DNA of 64,000 nucleotides from Streptomyces sp. NBC_00490 (lineage in GTDB: Bacteria > Actinomycetota > Actinomycetes > Streptomycetales > Streptomycetaceae). The notes beneath the pieces are model-generated. The model ran no database searches and was not told the DNA's origin. It worked only from the letters and a program-made list of their open reading frames with translations. Shown piece by piece: positions 7,674 to 15,974 of the stretch. The position numbers and the translations under genes are program-made. Position 1 is the stretch's first letter; every line of letters begins with the position of its first letter. Location of the stretch: contig NZ_CP107869.1 of the NCBI RefSeq assembly GCF_036013645.1, forward strand, positions 2,790,001 through 2,854,000. The letters run 5' to 3'.

Positions 7674-8855
7674 TCAGCAGTCACACCCGCAGTCGCACCC
7701 GTCGCAGCAGTTCCCGCAGCAGTTCCCGCAACAGTCACAGCAGCTGCAGCAGTCACTGCACCCGCTGCAGTCGCACTGGTTGCACAGACCTTCCCGACGC
7801 TGCCCGCTCCAGGGGTCCTCGAACTCCCCGCAACACATCTGGCACGTACAGGCCAGCCCCATCCACACCGCGCACCCCGCGAGCAGTCCACGCCGGTCCC
7901 GGCGCGGCGGCTCCGGGGGCGGCGGAACTCCCGGACCGCCCGGCCCGGGAGGCGCATAGGGGTGCGACAACCCGGCCGACCCGGCCCCGTGCCCGCAGGA
8001 CGACGAACCGAAGACCCGGTCCACGGACGTCCGCAGCTCATGCACGAGCAGCACATGCGCCAGCTTCTGGTCGCCGAACTCGGCTTCCCGCAGCGCGAGC
8101 CGTATTCCGTGCACCGCGTCGTCCGCGAGCCGCCGCGCCTCCTCAAGGGGCGTCCCGGTGGCCGTCAGCGGGTTCCACGCCCCGGACGCGGCGTCGGTCT
8201 CGCGGTCCTCCACGGCGTCCAGCAGATGCGCGAGCCGCCCGAAGAGCCGTCCCGCCTCGGCGAGCGGCTCGGCGTTGCCCGGCCGCCCGGCGAGGACCGC
8301 GGTGTGCGCGAAGGCCGCCGCGGTGGCCGTCTCGGTCGGCTCGGTGACGGTCAGGATCGGCGTCCCGGGCCCGGCGAGGGTCTCGATGCCGAGCTGGCGG
8401 TCCACCGCGTCGACGAGCACGGCGGTGTCGAACCCGACAGCGGACCCGCTACGGGCCCCGGCCGCGCCCCAGCTCGACGCGACCCGACGGGCGGCGAGCG
8501 CCACCGGCCTGCGGGCCAGCAGTCCGTCCCCGTCGGCGACATGGTCACGGACCTTGGCGGAGGCGAGCACCAACGAGACGGCAGCCGACAGTCGCGCGCC
8601 CTCGCCGTCGGCGACGGAGGCGGTGCGCATTCCGCGCAGCGGGCACGGTCCCGCCGTACGACGCCCCGAAGCCCCCGGCTCGGCCTGAGCCTCCGTCAGA
8701 ACGGATATGAGCAAGCCGTCGTAGTTGGTGACGATGCGAGCGAACTGCCCGTGATCCTTGCGCAGCGCGAGACACAGCCCGCACAAATGCGCCATCCACT
8801 GGGTCTTGAGACTTTCACCGAGCCGATGGCGGCAGGGCCTGACGATTCCGAACAC
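7674..8855 (-). CDS. DUF5685 family protein with cysteine-rich tail
   Basis: A 393-residue protein that opens with MFGIVRPCRHRLGESLK and HLCGLCLALRKDHG, the marks of the Streptomyces DUF5685 family of unknown function. The N-terminal CRH...CGLC group could bind metal. Residues 50-330 are mostly alpha-helical by composition. The last 37 residues contain 18 cysteines in doublets separated by Gly, Asp and Asn (DCCSCCDCCGNCCGNCC), a density typical of metal-binding or disulfide-rich tails. There is no signal peptide or membrane segment. It stands alone, between the Cys leader and the SepF-like gene. Metal storage or buffering is a guess from composition only. Confidence 0.8.
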   Translation of the reverse strand: MFGIVRPCRHRLGESLKTQWMAHLCGLCLALRKDHGQFARIVTNYDGLLISVLTEAQAEPGASGRRTAGPCPLRGMRTASVADGEGARLSAAVSLVLASAKVRDHVADGDGLLARRPVALAARRVASSWGAAGARSGSAVGFDTAVLVDAVDRQLGIETLAGPGTPILTVTEPTETATAAAFAHTAVLAGRPGNAEPLAEAGRLFGRLAHLLDAVEDRETDAASGAWNPLTATGTPLEEARRLADDAVHGIRLALREAEFGDQKLAHVLLVHELRTSVDRVFGSSSCGHGAGSAGLSHPYAPPGPGGPGVPPPPEPPRRDRRGLLAGCAVWMGLACTCQMCCGEFEDPWSGQRREGLCNQCDCSGCSDCCSCCDCCGNCCGNCCDGCDCGCDC

Positions 8856-9077
8856 GACGATCCCCCGTGGTCAGTGCGACATTGAGCGGCGGCATCGTAT
8901 CGGCCCTGCCGTTCACCCGTACGCCCCGGTCGTCACCCATACGCCGCGAAGAATCATATTTCACTCACAGTCAGCAGCCGTATGGGGAACGGCCCTTGTG
9001 AAACCCGGGCTCTCGACGAATGCGCTGTGCACCAGTACCGTCACAAACCCCCCGCGCGGCGTCTATCCACATGGCGC

Positions 9078-9098
9078 GTCATCCGCATCATGGATGAC
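9078..9098. promoter_or_regulatory. inverted repeat upstream of the sepF-like gene
   Basis: GTCATCC at 9078-9084 and GGATGAC at 9092-9098 form a perfect seven-base inverted repeat with a seven-base spacer, about 50 bases before the start codon and just before an AT-richer GATAGGGATACGTAAT stretch that may hold the -10 region. It could be an operator. Confidence 0.4.
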
Positions 9099-9146
9099 GA
9101 TAGGGATACGTAATAGCGAGAAAGACCGCTGTGAGAGGAGGCGTCC

Positions 9147-9587
9147 ATGGGATCGGTGCGCAAGGCGAGTGCCTGGCTGGGCCTCGTTGACGACAACGAT
9201 GACGAGCGTTACTACGACGACGACGGCTACTCCGAAGGAACCGAGCCCGGGGATGCCTGGGTCACCGACCCGCGGGTCAAGGTGGCCTCGGACGTCGCCG
9301 AGGAGAAGGGCCGTCGCATCGGCACGGTCACTCCGGACAGCTTCCGGGACGCGCGCGCCATCGGCGAGCTCTTCCGGGACGGGGTGCCCGTCATCATGAA
9401 CCTCACCGCCATGGAGGCAGGCGACGCCAAGCGGGTCGTCGACTTCGCCGCGGGCCTGATCTTCGGGCTGCGCGGTTCGATCGAGCGCGTGTCCACACGC
9501 GTGTTCCTGCTGACCCCCGCCAACACGGAGATCGTGAACGGCGACCCGGCCGCGCACCGCACGGACGGCTTCTTCAACCAGAGCTGA
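9147..9587 (+). CDS. sflA: SepF-like cell-division protein
   Basis: A 146-residue SepF-family protein. The N-terminus ([16 protein letters not shown]) resembles the amphipathic membrane-binding helix of SepF, followed by an acidic linker ([14 protein letters not shown]) and the globular domain from about residue 45 with [20 protein letters not shown] and [20 protein letters not shown] (given in part). SepF tethers FtsZ to the membrane; Streptomyces carry the main sepF next to ftsZ plus extra SepF-like genes (sflA, sflB) elsewhere. Since this copy is not in a division cluster, sflA is the likeliest name. The ribosome site GAGAGGAGG lies five bases before the ATG. Confidence 0.85.
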   Translation: MGSVRKASAWLGLVDDNDDERYYDDDGYSEGTEPGDAWVTDPRVKVASDVAEEKGRRIGTVTPDSFRDARAIGELFRDGVPVIMNLTAMEAGDAKRVVDFAAGLIFGLRGSIERVSTRVFLLTPANTEIVNGDPAAHRTDGFFNQS

Positions 9588-9612
9588 GGCAGGGCCGCTC
9601 ACCGGCCCTGCC
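9588..9612. terminator. bidirectional terminator between sflA and the acyl-CoA dehydrogenase
   Basis: GGCAGGGCCG at 9588-9597 pairs perfectly with CGGCCCTGCC at 9603-9612 across a five-base loop, between two convergent genes. Confidence 0.75.
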
Positions 9613-9626
9613 CCCGCGCAGGGTTT

Positions 9627-10817
9627 TCACCGGAAGGCGTCGAGCCCGGTGAGCGCCTTGCCCAGTACCAGCTGATGCATTTCGACGGTGCCCTCGTAGG
9701 TGAGCACCGACTCCAGGTTGGTCGCGTGCCGCATGACGGGATATTCGAGGGAGATCCCGTTGGCCCCGAGGATGGTGCGCGACGTACGGCAGATCTCGAT
9801 CGCCTCCCGGACGTTGTTCAGCTTGCCGAAGCTGACCTGCTCGGGACGCAGACGCCCTGCGTCCATGCGCCGCCCCAGATGGTGGGCGAGCAGAATCCCC
9901 TTGTGCAGTTCGACCGCCATGTCGGCGAGTTTGGCCTGGGTGAGCTGGAAGCCCCCGATGGGCCGCCCGAACTGCTCCCGCGACTTCGCGTAGTCGACGG
10001 CCGCCTCGAAGCAGGACCGCGCCGCCCCCATCGCACCCCAGACGATGCCGTAGCGGGCGTGCGACAGACAGCTGAGCGGCCCCTTGAGCCCGACGACCTC
10101 CGGCAGCACCGCGTCCGCGGGCAGCCGTACGTCGTCGAGGACGAGTTCGCTGGTGACGGAGGCGCGCAGCGACCACTTGTGCTTGATCTCGGGCGCCGAG
10201 AAGCCGGCCGCGTCGGTCGGTACGACGAACCCGCGGATCCCCTCGTCGGTCTGCGCCCACACGACGGCGACTCCGGCGACGGACCCGTTGGTGATCCACA
10301 TCTTGCGCCCGTTGAGCACCCAGTCCGTGCCGTCCCGCTTGGCGAAGGTCCGCATCGCGGCGGGGTCGGACCCGTGGTCGGGCTCGGTCAGTCCGAAGCA
10401 CCCGATGACCTCGCCGGCGGCCATCCGCGGCAGCCAGGTCTGCTTCTGCTCCTCGGAGCCGAACCGGTGGACGGCGTACATGGCGAGAGAGCCCTGCACG
10501 GAGACGAGGGAGCGGATCCCGGAGTCGGCGGCCTCCAGCTCCAGACAGGCGAGCCCGTACTGCACGGCGCTGGCCCCGGCGCACCCGTACCCGTCGAGGG
10601 ACATCCCGAGCGCCCCGATCCCGCCCAGCTCACGGGCGAGTTCACGGATGCCGGGCAGTTCGCCGCTCTCGTACCACCCGGCGATGTGGGGCAGCACCCG
10701 GTCCGCCGCCCACGACCGCACGGTGTCCCGGACGGCGAGGTCCTCCGGGTCCAGCAGGTCGTCGAGGCCGAGCGGGTCGGCCGGGTCGAACGGGGGCAGC
10801 TTCACGGACGCGGACAT
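9627..10817 (-). CDS. gcdH: glutaryl-CoA dehydrogenase-like acyl-CoA dehydrogenase
   Basis: A 396-residue FAD-dependent acyl-CoA dehydrogenase. The family signatures GCFGLTEPDHGSDP (residues about 140-155) and the FAD-domain segment KSREQFGRPIGGFQL are present, and the catalytic base is Glu375 in TYEGTVEMH, in the place used by glutaryl-CoA dehydrogenases. These convert glutaryl-CoA to crotonyl-CoA in lysine and tryptophan breakdown, passing electrons to ETF. ATG 10817 follows GGAGG with seven bases between. No other lysine-degradation gene is nearby. A perfect palindrome 23 bases upstream of the start is probably the binding site of a repressor not present here. Confidence 0.87.
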   Translation of the reverse strand: MSASVKLPPFDPADPLGLDDLLDPEDLAVRDTVRSWAADRVLPHIAGWYESGELPGIRELARELGGIGALGMSLDGYGCAGASAVQYGLACLELEAADSGIRSLVSVQGSLAMYAVHRFGSEEQKQTWLPRMAAGEVIGCFGLTEPDHGSDPAAMRTFAKRDGTDWVLNGRKMWITNGSVAGVAVVWAQTDEGIRGFVVPTDAAGFSAPEIKHKWSLRASVTSELVLDDVRLPADAVLPEVVGLKGPLSCLSHARYGIVWGAMGAARSCFEAAVDYAKSREQFGRPIGGFQLTQAKLADMAVELHKGILLAHHLGRRMDAGRLRPEQVSFGKLNNVREAIEICRTSRTILGANGISLEYPVMRHATNLESVLTYEGTVEMHQLVLGKALTGLDAFR

Positions 10818-10839
10818 GGGGCACCCTCCGGCAACTGAA

Positions 10840-10856
10840 AACTAGCAGCGCTAGTT
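10840..10856. promoter_or_regulatory. palindromic operator upstream of gcdH
   Basis: AACTAGC at 10840-10846 and GCTAGTT at 10850-10856 form a perfect inverted repeat with a three-base spacer. It lies just upstream of the acyl-CoA dehydrogenase start where a promoter would be. Size and symmetry fit a TetR-type site. Confidence 0.6.
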
Positions 10857-10906
10857 ACGACTCTCCGGCCGACGTTACGGGTGCAGTGTCGCGCACGTCC
10901 AGTACC

Positions 10907-12502
10907 TCAGGCGGAGACGCGGGCCTCGGCGACTTCCCGGGGCGCGGGCACCTCGACCGCCATCGGCTCGCACTGCATGGTCCGCGGCAGCCGCAGCGCC
11001 ATCACCGCGCCGAGCAGCAGCAGACCCGCGCTGACCAGCAGCGTCATATGCAGCCCGTGCACGAAGCAGTCCCGCGCGGTACGGCGCAGGGCCTCCCCGG
11101 CCGGGCCGCCGAGCCGGTCGGCGATCTCGTAGGCCTCGCCCAGCGAATGTCCCGCCGCGGCCGAGTCGGAGGCCGGAACTCCCCGCACCGACGACAGGCC
11201 GGGCGCGTACGCCGCGTTCATCACGCTGCCGAGGAGTGCGATGCCGATGCCGGCGCCCAGCTGGTACGAGGTCTCGCCGATCGCCGCCGCCCCGCCCGCC
11301 TGCTCCGGCGGTGCCTCGCTCAGCATCGACTCGTACGCCCCGAAGAGCGTGGTCTCCAGGCCGAAGCCCAGCAGGACGAAGCCGAAGAGCAGCAGCGGCG
11401 CGTTGTCCTCGCCGCCCATCGCCGTGAGGGTCAGTACGGCGACCGCCGTCAGCACGAACCCGAAGCAGACCATCCGACGCGGTCCGAAGCGCCGCAGCAT
11501 CCGGGCGCCGGCGAGCCCGGAGGCCATCGCCGCGATGGTGAGCGGCAGCAGTCGCAGCCCGGTCTCCAGCGGGGAGAGCCCCAGCACCAGTTGCAGATAC
11601 TGCGCCGCGATCAGCTCCAGGCCCACCAGCGCGAGCATGGCCAGCACGATGCAGCCGACGGAGGTGCTGAAGGCGGGGCGCGAGAACATCCGCAGGTCGA
11701 CGAGCGGATGTGTGCGGCGCCTTTGCCGTCGTACGAAGAGCACCAGCAGTGCGGCGCCCACGGCCAGCGGCAGCACCGTGATCCCGTCGAGTTCCCCGCT
11801 GCCGAGCCGCTTCACGCCGAGGACCAGGCCGAACAGGGCGGCCGCGGCCATCAGCGCGCCGACCACGTCCCAGGGACCGTCGGCGGTGCCCTTCGACTCG
11901 GGCAGCAGGAGGCGGCCCACCGGCAGGCTGACCAGCATCAGCGGGATGTTGACGAGGAAGACCGAGCCCCACCAGAAGTGCTCGAGGAGGAAGCCGCCGA
12001 GCAGCGGCCCGACCGCGGCGCCCACAGCGGCCACCGCGCTCCAGATGCCGATGGCGAGGGCGCGTTCACGCCGGTCGGGGAAGACCTGGCGGAGGATCGA
12101 GAGCGTGGCGGGCATGATCATCGCGCCGCCGACGCCGAGCAGGGCCCGCGCCACGATCAGCACCTGGGCGGTGTCCGCGAGGGCTGCCATGCCGGAGGCG
12201 ACGCCGAACAGGGCGTAGCCGAGAAGGAGGACCCGTCTGCGGCCGACGCGGTCGCCGAGCGTGCCGAACAGGATCAGCAGCGAGGCGCAGACGAGGGGGT
12301 AGACATCGACGATCCAGAGCAGTTCTATCGCGCCGGGCTTGAGGTCCTCGGTGACGGCGGGGACCGCCACGTGCAGCACGGTCGCGTCGACCGCGACCAG
12401 CAGCAGGCTCACACAGAGGACGACGAGGACGACCCAGCGGTTGGCACCGGCCCCGGTCGCCCGACGGCGCAGCGCAGCGGCGGCCGTGGTCGTCCCGGAC
12501 AT
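10907..12502 (-). CDS. MFS transporter, DHA2 (14-TM) drug-efflux type
   Basis: A 531-residue membrane protein of the major facilitator superfamily, EmrB/QacA group, with about 14 hydrophobic segments. The DHA2 marks are visible: VVLCVSLLLVAVDATVLHVAVP at TM1 (partly quoted, with the Asp), the loop motif GTLGDRVGRRRVLL after TM2, and the motif C segment around GIWSAVAAVGAAVGPLLGG. It should export drugs or a metabolite by proton antiport. Start ATG 12502 is chosen inside a longer open frame because GGGAGG lies seven bases upstream and the TM1 region follows at normal distance. No linked regulator is present. Confidence 0.88.
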   Translation of the reverse strand: MSGTTTAAAALRRRATGAGANRWVVLVVLCVSLLLVAVDATVLHVAVPAVTEDLKPGAIELLWIVDVYPLVCASLLILFGTLGDRVGRRRVLLLGYALFGVASGMAALADTAQVLIVARALLGVGGAMIMPATLSILRQVFPDRRERALAIGIWSAVAAVGAAVGPLLGGFLLEHFWWGSVFLVNIPLMLVSLPVGRLLLPESKGTADGPWDVVGALMAAAALFGLVLGVKRLGSGELDGITVLPLAVGAALLVLFVRRQRRRTHPLVDLRMFSRPAFSTSVGCIVLAMLALVGLELIAAQYLQLVLGLSPLETGLRLLPLTIAAMASGLAGARMLRRFGPRRMVCFGFVLTAVAVLTLTAMGGEDNAPLLLFGFVLLGFGLETTLFGAYESMLSEAPPEQAGGAAAIGETSYQLGAGIGIALLGSVMNAAYAPGLSSVRGVPASDSAAAGHSLGEAYEIADRLGGPAGEALRRTARDCFVHGLHMTLLVSAGLLLLGAVMALRLPRTMQCEPMAVEVPAPREVAEARVSA

Positions 12503-12775
12503 GCACGTACCTCCCAGATGTTCCCTCGCGGTCGGCGGGCACACGGGGTGGGGACTCCCCGTGATCTCGGCCGGAGAGGAGCGGTGATCTCCGGCCCGCG
12601 CAACGAAGGCGAGTGACACGTCAGCGTACGCGAGTTCACGTCTCGGCCAAGTGGTGGACCTCTCACACTCCGCGCGGAACACGTGTGGCGTACGCCACGC
12701 CCCCCGCTCCGCCGTTCTCTCCGCCGTCCTCTCGCCCGGACGCCCCCGGCGGACCGTCCGGTTCGCGGCGCGGTC

Positions 12776-12781
12776 GATAAT
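12776..12781 (+). promoter_or_regulatory. -10 element of a leaderless promoter
   Basis: GATAAT ends seven bases before the GTG start at 12789, where no ribosome-binding site exists, so transcription probably starts at or next to the start codon. No good -35 is seen. Confidence 0.5.
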
Positions 12782-12788
12782 CGGACCC

Positions 12789-14027
12789 GTGACCGATCTT
12801 GAGACGCGCCCGGCGCCACCCGGAAACGCGTTGCGCCGCGCGGCCCCGGCCCTGCTCGGGTACGCGGCCGTCCGCGCCCTGGGCCTGCTCGCCCTGGTCG
12901 TGTGGAGCTCCGCGCGCGACAAGAGCGCGTACACGCTGCTGACGGCCCGCTGGGACTCCCTCTGGTACACGAGGGTCGCCGAGCTGGGATACGGCTACGA
13001 GGTGCGGCTGCCCAACGGGGACGTCCACTCGAACCTGGCCTTCTTCCCGCTGCTGCCGTGGCTGGAGCGGGGCATCGCGGCGGTGACGCCCCTGTCCCAC
13101 GCCGACGCGGGCTTCGCCGTCAGCCTGCTCGCCTCGCTCGCGGCGGCCTGGGGCGTCTTCGCGGTGGCGGACCATGTGTACGGCCGTAGAGCCGGGGTCT
13201 GCGCGGTGCTGGTCTGGGCGGTGCTGCCGGTCGGGATCGTGCAGTCGATGGCGTACAGCGAGTCGCTGTTCACGGCCCTCGCCGCGTGGTCGCTGTACGC
13301 GGTGCTGACGGGCCGCTGGGTGACGGCGGGCGTTCTGGCGTCCCTCGCGGGCCTGACCCGGCCGGTGGGACTCGCGGTGGTCGCGGCGGTGTGGGTGGCG
13401 GCGATCGTCGCGTTCAGCCGGGACCGGGCGGCCGCGGGCGGTCCCTCGTCCGAGCGGGAACGAAGCACGGCGCGGACGGACGGCGCGGGCGCCGGGGAGC
13501 GCGCCCCGGAACCGGCGACCGGCGCGCACCTCATGCCCCGCGCCCTCGCCCTGCTCATCGCTCCCCTCGGCGCCGCCGCCTACGTCCTGTGGGTCGGCCA
13601 TCACACCGGCAAGGGCCCCCTCGGATATCTCGACGTCCAGGCCGGCTGGCGCAACGGGTTCGACGGGGGCTACGCCTTCGCCCGGTTCGTCGGCGAGAAG
13701 TTCACGTCGTTCCCGTCGGCGCTCGCCGGGGCGGGGCTGATCGTCGGGGTCGGGCTCGTGCTGTGGCTGTACGTCGTCGGCGTACGGCAGCGCCAGCCGC
13801 TGCCGCTTCTGGTGTACACGGGTGTCGTCACCGCGCTCGCCCTGTGCGCGTCGAGCTACTTCGGCTCGAAACCGCGCCTGCTGCTGCCCGCCTTCCCCCT
13901 TCTGTTCCCCCTCGCCCTGGCCCTGGCGAGGCTGCGGACGCCGAGGTCAGTGCTGGTGGTGTGCGCTGTCGCCCTCGGGTCGGCCACGTACGGGGCGTTC
14001 TGGCTGAACGGCTCAGGACCGCCATGA
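12789..14027 (+). CDS. PIG-V-like mannosyltransferase, integral membrane
   Basis: A 412-residue polytopic protein with about nine hydrophobic segments. The motif RWDSLWYTRVAELGY in the first outer loop (residues about 53-67) and SNLAFFPLLPWLER after it match the PIG-V family of GT-C glycosyltransferases, which use polyprenyl-phosphate mannose. It may take part in protein or envelope-glycan mannosylation. The start is GTG 12789: there is no ribosome site but a -10 box seven bases upstream, fitting a leaderless mRNA. A low-complexity loop (residues about 215-255) separates two membrane halves. It is not in an operon. Confidence 0.75.
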   Translation: MTDLETRPAPPGNALRRAAPALLGYAAVRALGLLALVVWSSARDKSAYTLLTARWDSLWYTRVAELGYGYEVRLPNGDVHSNLAFFPLLPWLERGIAAVTPLSHADAGFAVSLLASLAAAWGVFAVADHVYGRRAGVCAVLVWAVLPVGIVQSMAYSESLFTALAAWSLYAVLTGRWVTAGVLASLAGLTRPVGLAVVAAVWVAAIVAFSRDRAAAGGPSSERERSTARTDGAGAGERAPEPATGAHLMPRALALLIAPLGAAAYVLWVGHHTGKGPLGYLDVQAGWRNGFDGGYAFARFVGEKFTSFPSALAGAGLIVGVGLVLWLYVVGVRQRQPLPLLVYTGVVTALALCASSYFGSKPRLLLPAFPLLFPLALALARLRTPRSVLVVCAVALGSATYGAFWLNGSGPP

Positions 14028-14157
14028 TCGACTCGGGGCCCCGATGAGCACCCGGAGAATTCCGCCCCATGATTCGGTGAACGCATTCATAAGCGGCTAT
14101 AAACCGGAAAGCGGAATGATCAAAGCAATTGAAGGGGGCAACCGGGCCGGATAGTGG

Positions 14158-14191
14158 ATTCCTCGGAAATAAACGCCTCCCTGAGAGGAAT
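14158..14191. repeat. imperfect stem downstream of the mannosyltransferase gene
   Basis: ATTCCTC at 14158-14164 and GAGGAAT at 14185-14191 can pair over a 20-base loop in a distinctly AT-rich stretch (14050-14200). It may be a terminator or part of the control region of the PAP2 gene. Confidence 0.3.
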
Positions 14192-14251
14192 CCCACATCA
14201 CATCGTCATCACAAAGCCGTGGATTCGACGGGCACCGGACCTCACTCGCTG

Positions 14252-14257
14252 TAACGT
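14252..14257 (+). promoter_or_regulatory. -10 element of a leaderless promoter
   Basis: TAACGT ends seven bases before GTG 14265, which lacks a ribosome-binding site. The PAP2 gene is therefore probably read from a leaderless transcript. Confidence 0.5.
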
Positions 14258-14264
14258 CGATTGA

Positions 14265-15263
14265 GTGCGTACCGAACGAAACCTCACCCGTCTGGACCGG
14301 GTGTTCGCGAGGCTGGACCGTGAGCCGGAACGACCGGCTCACATCGACGTGCCCAGGATGTCCCGGCACCGGGTCGCCCTGATCGCCGGAGGCCTCGCCT
14401 TCTACCTGGCGATCGTGTGGCTCGTGGTCGACACATCGTGGCTGGTCCGTCTGGACTGGCAGGTCATGTTCTTCCGGCCGTACCAGCAGTGGGCGGAGAT
14501 CCACTGGTTCGTGGACTACTACGTGGTGCTCGGCCAGCGCGGCCCGACCGCGGTGATGGTCGCGGCCTGGCTGGGCTGGCGCTCCTGGCGACAGCACACC
14601 CTGCGCCCGCTGCTCACCCTGGGCGCCGTGCTGCTCCTGCTGAACATCACCGTGGGCGCCGCCAAGCTCGGCATGGGCCGGCTCGGCCCGCACTACGCGA
14701 CCACCATCGGCGCGAACGAGATGGGCCTGGGCGGCGATATATTTCCCAGCGGCCACACCGCGAACGCCGTGGTGACCTGGGGCATCCTGGCCTACCTGGC
14801 CTCCACGCCGAGAGCCCGCAGATGGCTGTCCGCCATCTCCGCCGTGACCTCGCTCGGCGTCGGCCTCGCCACCGTCTACCTCGGTACGCACTGGCTGAGC
14901 GACGTCGTCCTCGGCTGGGTCGCGGGGCTGCTGGTCCTGCTGGCGCTGCCGTGGTGCGAGCCGCTGATCGCCCGCACCGAGACCGCCGTCTTCGACCTGC
15001 GCGACCGCTGGCGGGCCCGCCGCAGCACACCCGCGGCCGTCAAGCCCGTCGAGGTCCCGATGCCGCTCAAGCCCCGCACCCCCGCCAGCCAGAACGAGCC
15101 CGCGGCCCGCTCGGCCCGGACGCCCGCCTATCTGGCACCGGGCCCGCACACGACCCGCTCGGAGCGCACCCCGGTCACCCCGGCCGGCCCTCGCCGGCCA
15201 CCCCACCCGGACCGCGTCGCACGCGGCACCACCTCGGCGGCCCGCCCCCTGACAGGCGGCTAG
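14265..15263 (+). CDS. PAP2-family membrane phosphatase
   Basis: A 332-residue membrane protein with about six hydrophobic segments and the phosphatidic-acid-phosphatase type 2 signature: KLGMGRLGP (motif 1, near residue 138), FPSGHTANAV (motif 2, with the general-acid His) and GTHWLSDVVLGW (motif 3, with the nucleophile His). The family dephosphorylates lipid phosphates such as phosphatidate or undecaprenyl diphosphate on the outer face of the membrane. The last 90 residues are a Pro/Arg/Thr-rich hydrophilic tail, not needed for the fold. Single gene, ended by a strong terminator. Confidence 0.87.
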   Translation: MRTERNLTRLDRVFARLDREPERPAHIDVPRMSRHRVALIAGGLAFYLAIVWLVVDTSWLVRLDWQVMFFRPYQQWAEIHWFVDYYVVLGQRGPTAVMVAAWLGWRSWRQHTLRPLLTLGAVLLLLNITVGAAKLGMGRLGPHYATTIGANEMGLGGDIFPSGHTANAVVTWGILAYLASTPRARRWLSAISAVTSLGVGLATVYLGTHWLSDVVLGWVAGLLVLLALPWCEPLIARTETAVFDLRDRWRARRSTPAAVKPVEVPMPLKPRTPASQNEPAARSARTPAYLAPGPHTTRSERTPVTPAGPRRPPHPDRVARGTTSAARPLTGG

Positions 15264-15304
15264 CCGGCGGACAGCGGGGACGGTACGCACCCACTCACCC
15301 CGCC

Positions 15305-15344
15305 ACGACGGCCCCGGTTCCTGCACAGGAACCGGGGCCGTCGT
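15305..15344. terminator. bidirectional terminator, 18-19 bp stem
   Basis: The arms 15305-15323 and 15326-15344 are perfect complements (core GGCCCCGGTTCCTG). The tip is a very small loop. It lies between the convergent PAP2 and I78 genes and is among the strongest hairpins in the window. Confidence 0.88.
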
Positions 15345-15362
15345 CGTGTTCCGGGACGGGCG

Positions 15363-15578
15363 TCAGCCCTTCCAGGCGCGGGCCACGCGGCCGTCCTTCA
15401 CCTCGAAGTTCAGCCGCCCCGCGCGGTACTCCATCGTGATGATCGCCCCCGGTGGCAGCGAGCGCACGCTCGACCAGCCCTTCTCGCGGGCGAGTCGCTC
15501 AGCCCTGGCGGACTCCAGACCGACGTACGCGTCGGGGCTGTCGTGGGGTTCGGCGGGTGGTGTCGGTATCGGTGCCAT
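15363..15578 (-). CDS. I78-family peptidase inhibitor
   Basis: A 71-residue protein whose body (DAYVGLESARAERLAREKGW, then SLPPGAIITMEYRAGRLNFE) matches the inhibitor family I78, small beta-rich inhibitors of subtilisin-like serine proteases. It has no signal peptide, so it probably acts in the cytoplasm or leaves by another route. It stands alone. The S1 protease at 1129 is not its expected target. Confidence 0.82.
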   Translation of the reverse strand: MAPIPTPPAEPHDSPDAYVGLESARAERLAREKGWSSVRSLPPGAIITMEYRAGRLNFEVKDGRVARAWKG

Positions 15579-15974
15579 ACGGCCACGCTAGGCCCTGTCC
15601 GCGGGATGGGGCCAGGAACCAGGACACTGTGGGTCACTGATCCCTCTCCGGTCACGCTTCTGTCACAGGATGCCGACAGCCGTTTCCGTCGAACTCCGTC
15701 ACACGTACGGGCGGTTCCGTAGGCCTTCCGCGCGCAATCAAACGGAATTCCCGCGTGTCGGAGCGGCTCATCCAATAAACGGACGGAAAGTTCCGGAAGA
15801 CCTGCCGTCGGAGCCTTTGCATTCCGATTCGGTGGGGGGTCGCGGGAGCTGACACCGCGTAGGAAGAACACGGATCCGACACAGAATCCCCGTACGCCCC
15901 CTGTCGCGGTACGCGACGACGCGAGCATCATGACGGCGGACCCGGGACGCGACGAGCGAAGGGGCGAGCGAGCG
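15579..15974. other. gap upstream of ctaD
   Basis: This 396-base stretch separates the divergent I78 and ctaD genes. It contains a perfect inverted repeat GTCGCG/CGCGAC (15903-15917, three-base spacer) about 60 bases before the ctaD start and an AT-richer patch at 15735-15800, which probably hold control elements. No ORF in it looks coding. Confidence 0.4.
15903..15917. promoter_or_regulatory. inverted repeat before ctaD
   Basis: GTCGCG and CGCGAC are separated by GTA. The site lies in the ctaD upstream region and may be an operator; G+C richness makes chance symmetry possible. Confidence 0.3.

Noticed and set aside
7677..7790. Tandem-looking GCAGCAGTTCCC-type repeats, at first sight a small CRISPR or satellite
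   Set aside because: They are the codons of the Cys-doublet tail of the DUF5685 protein read on the other strand; spacing is irregular and there are no unique spacers or cas genes.
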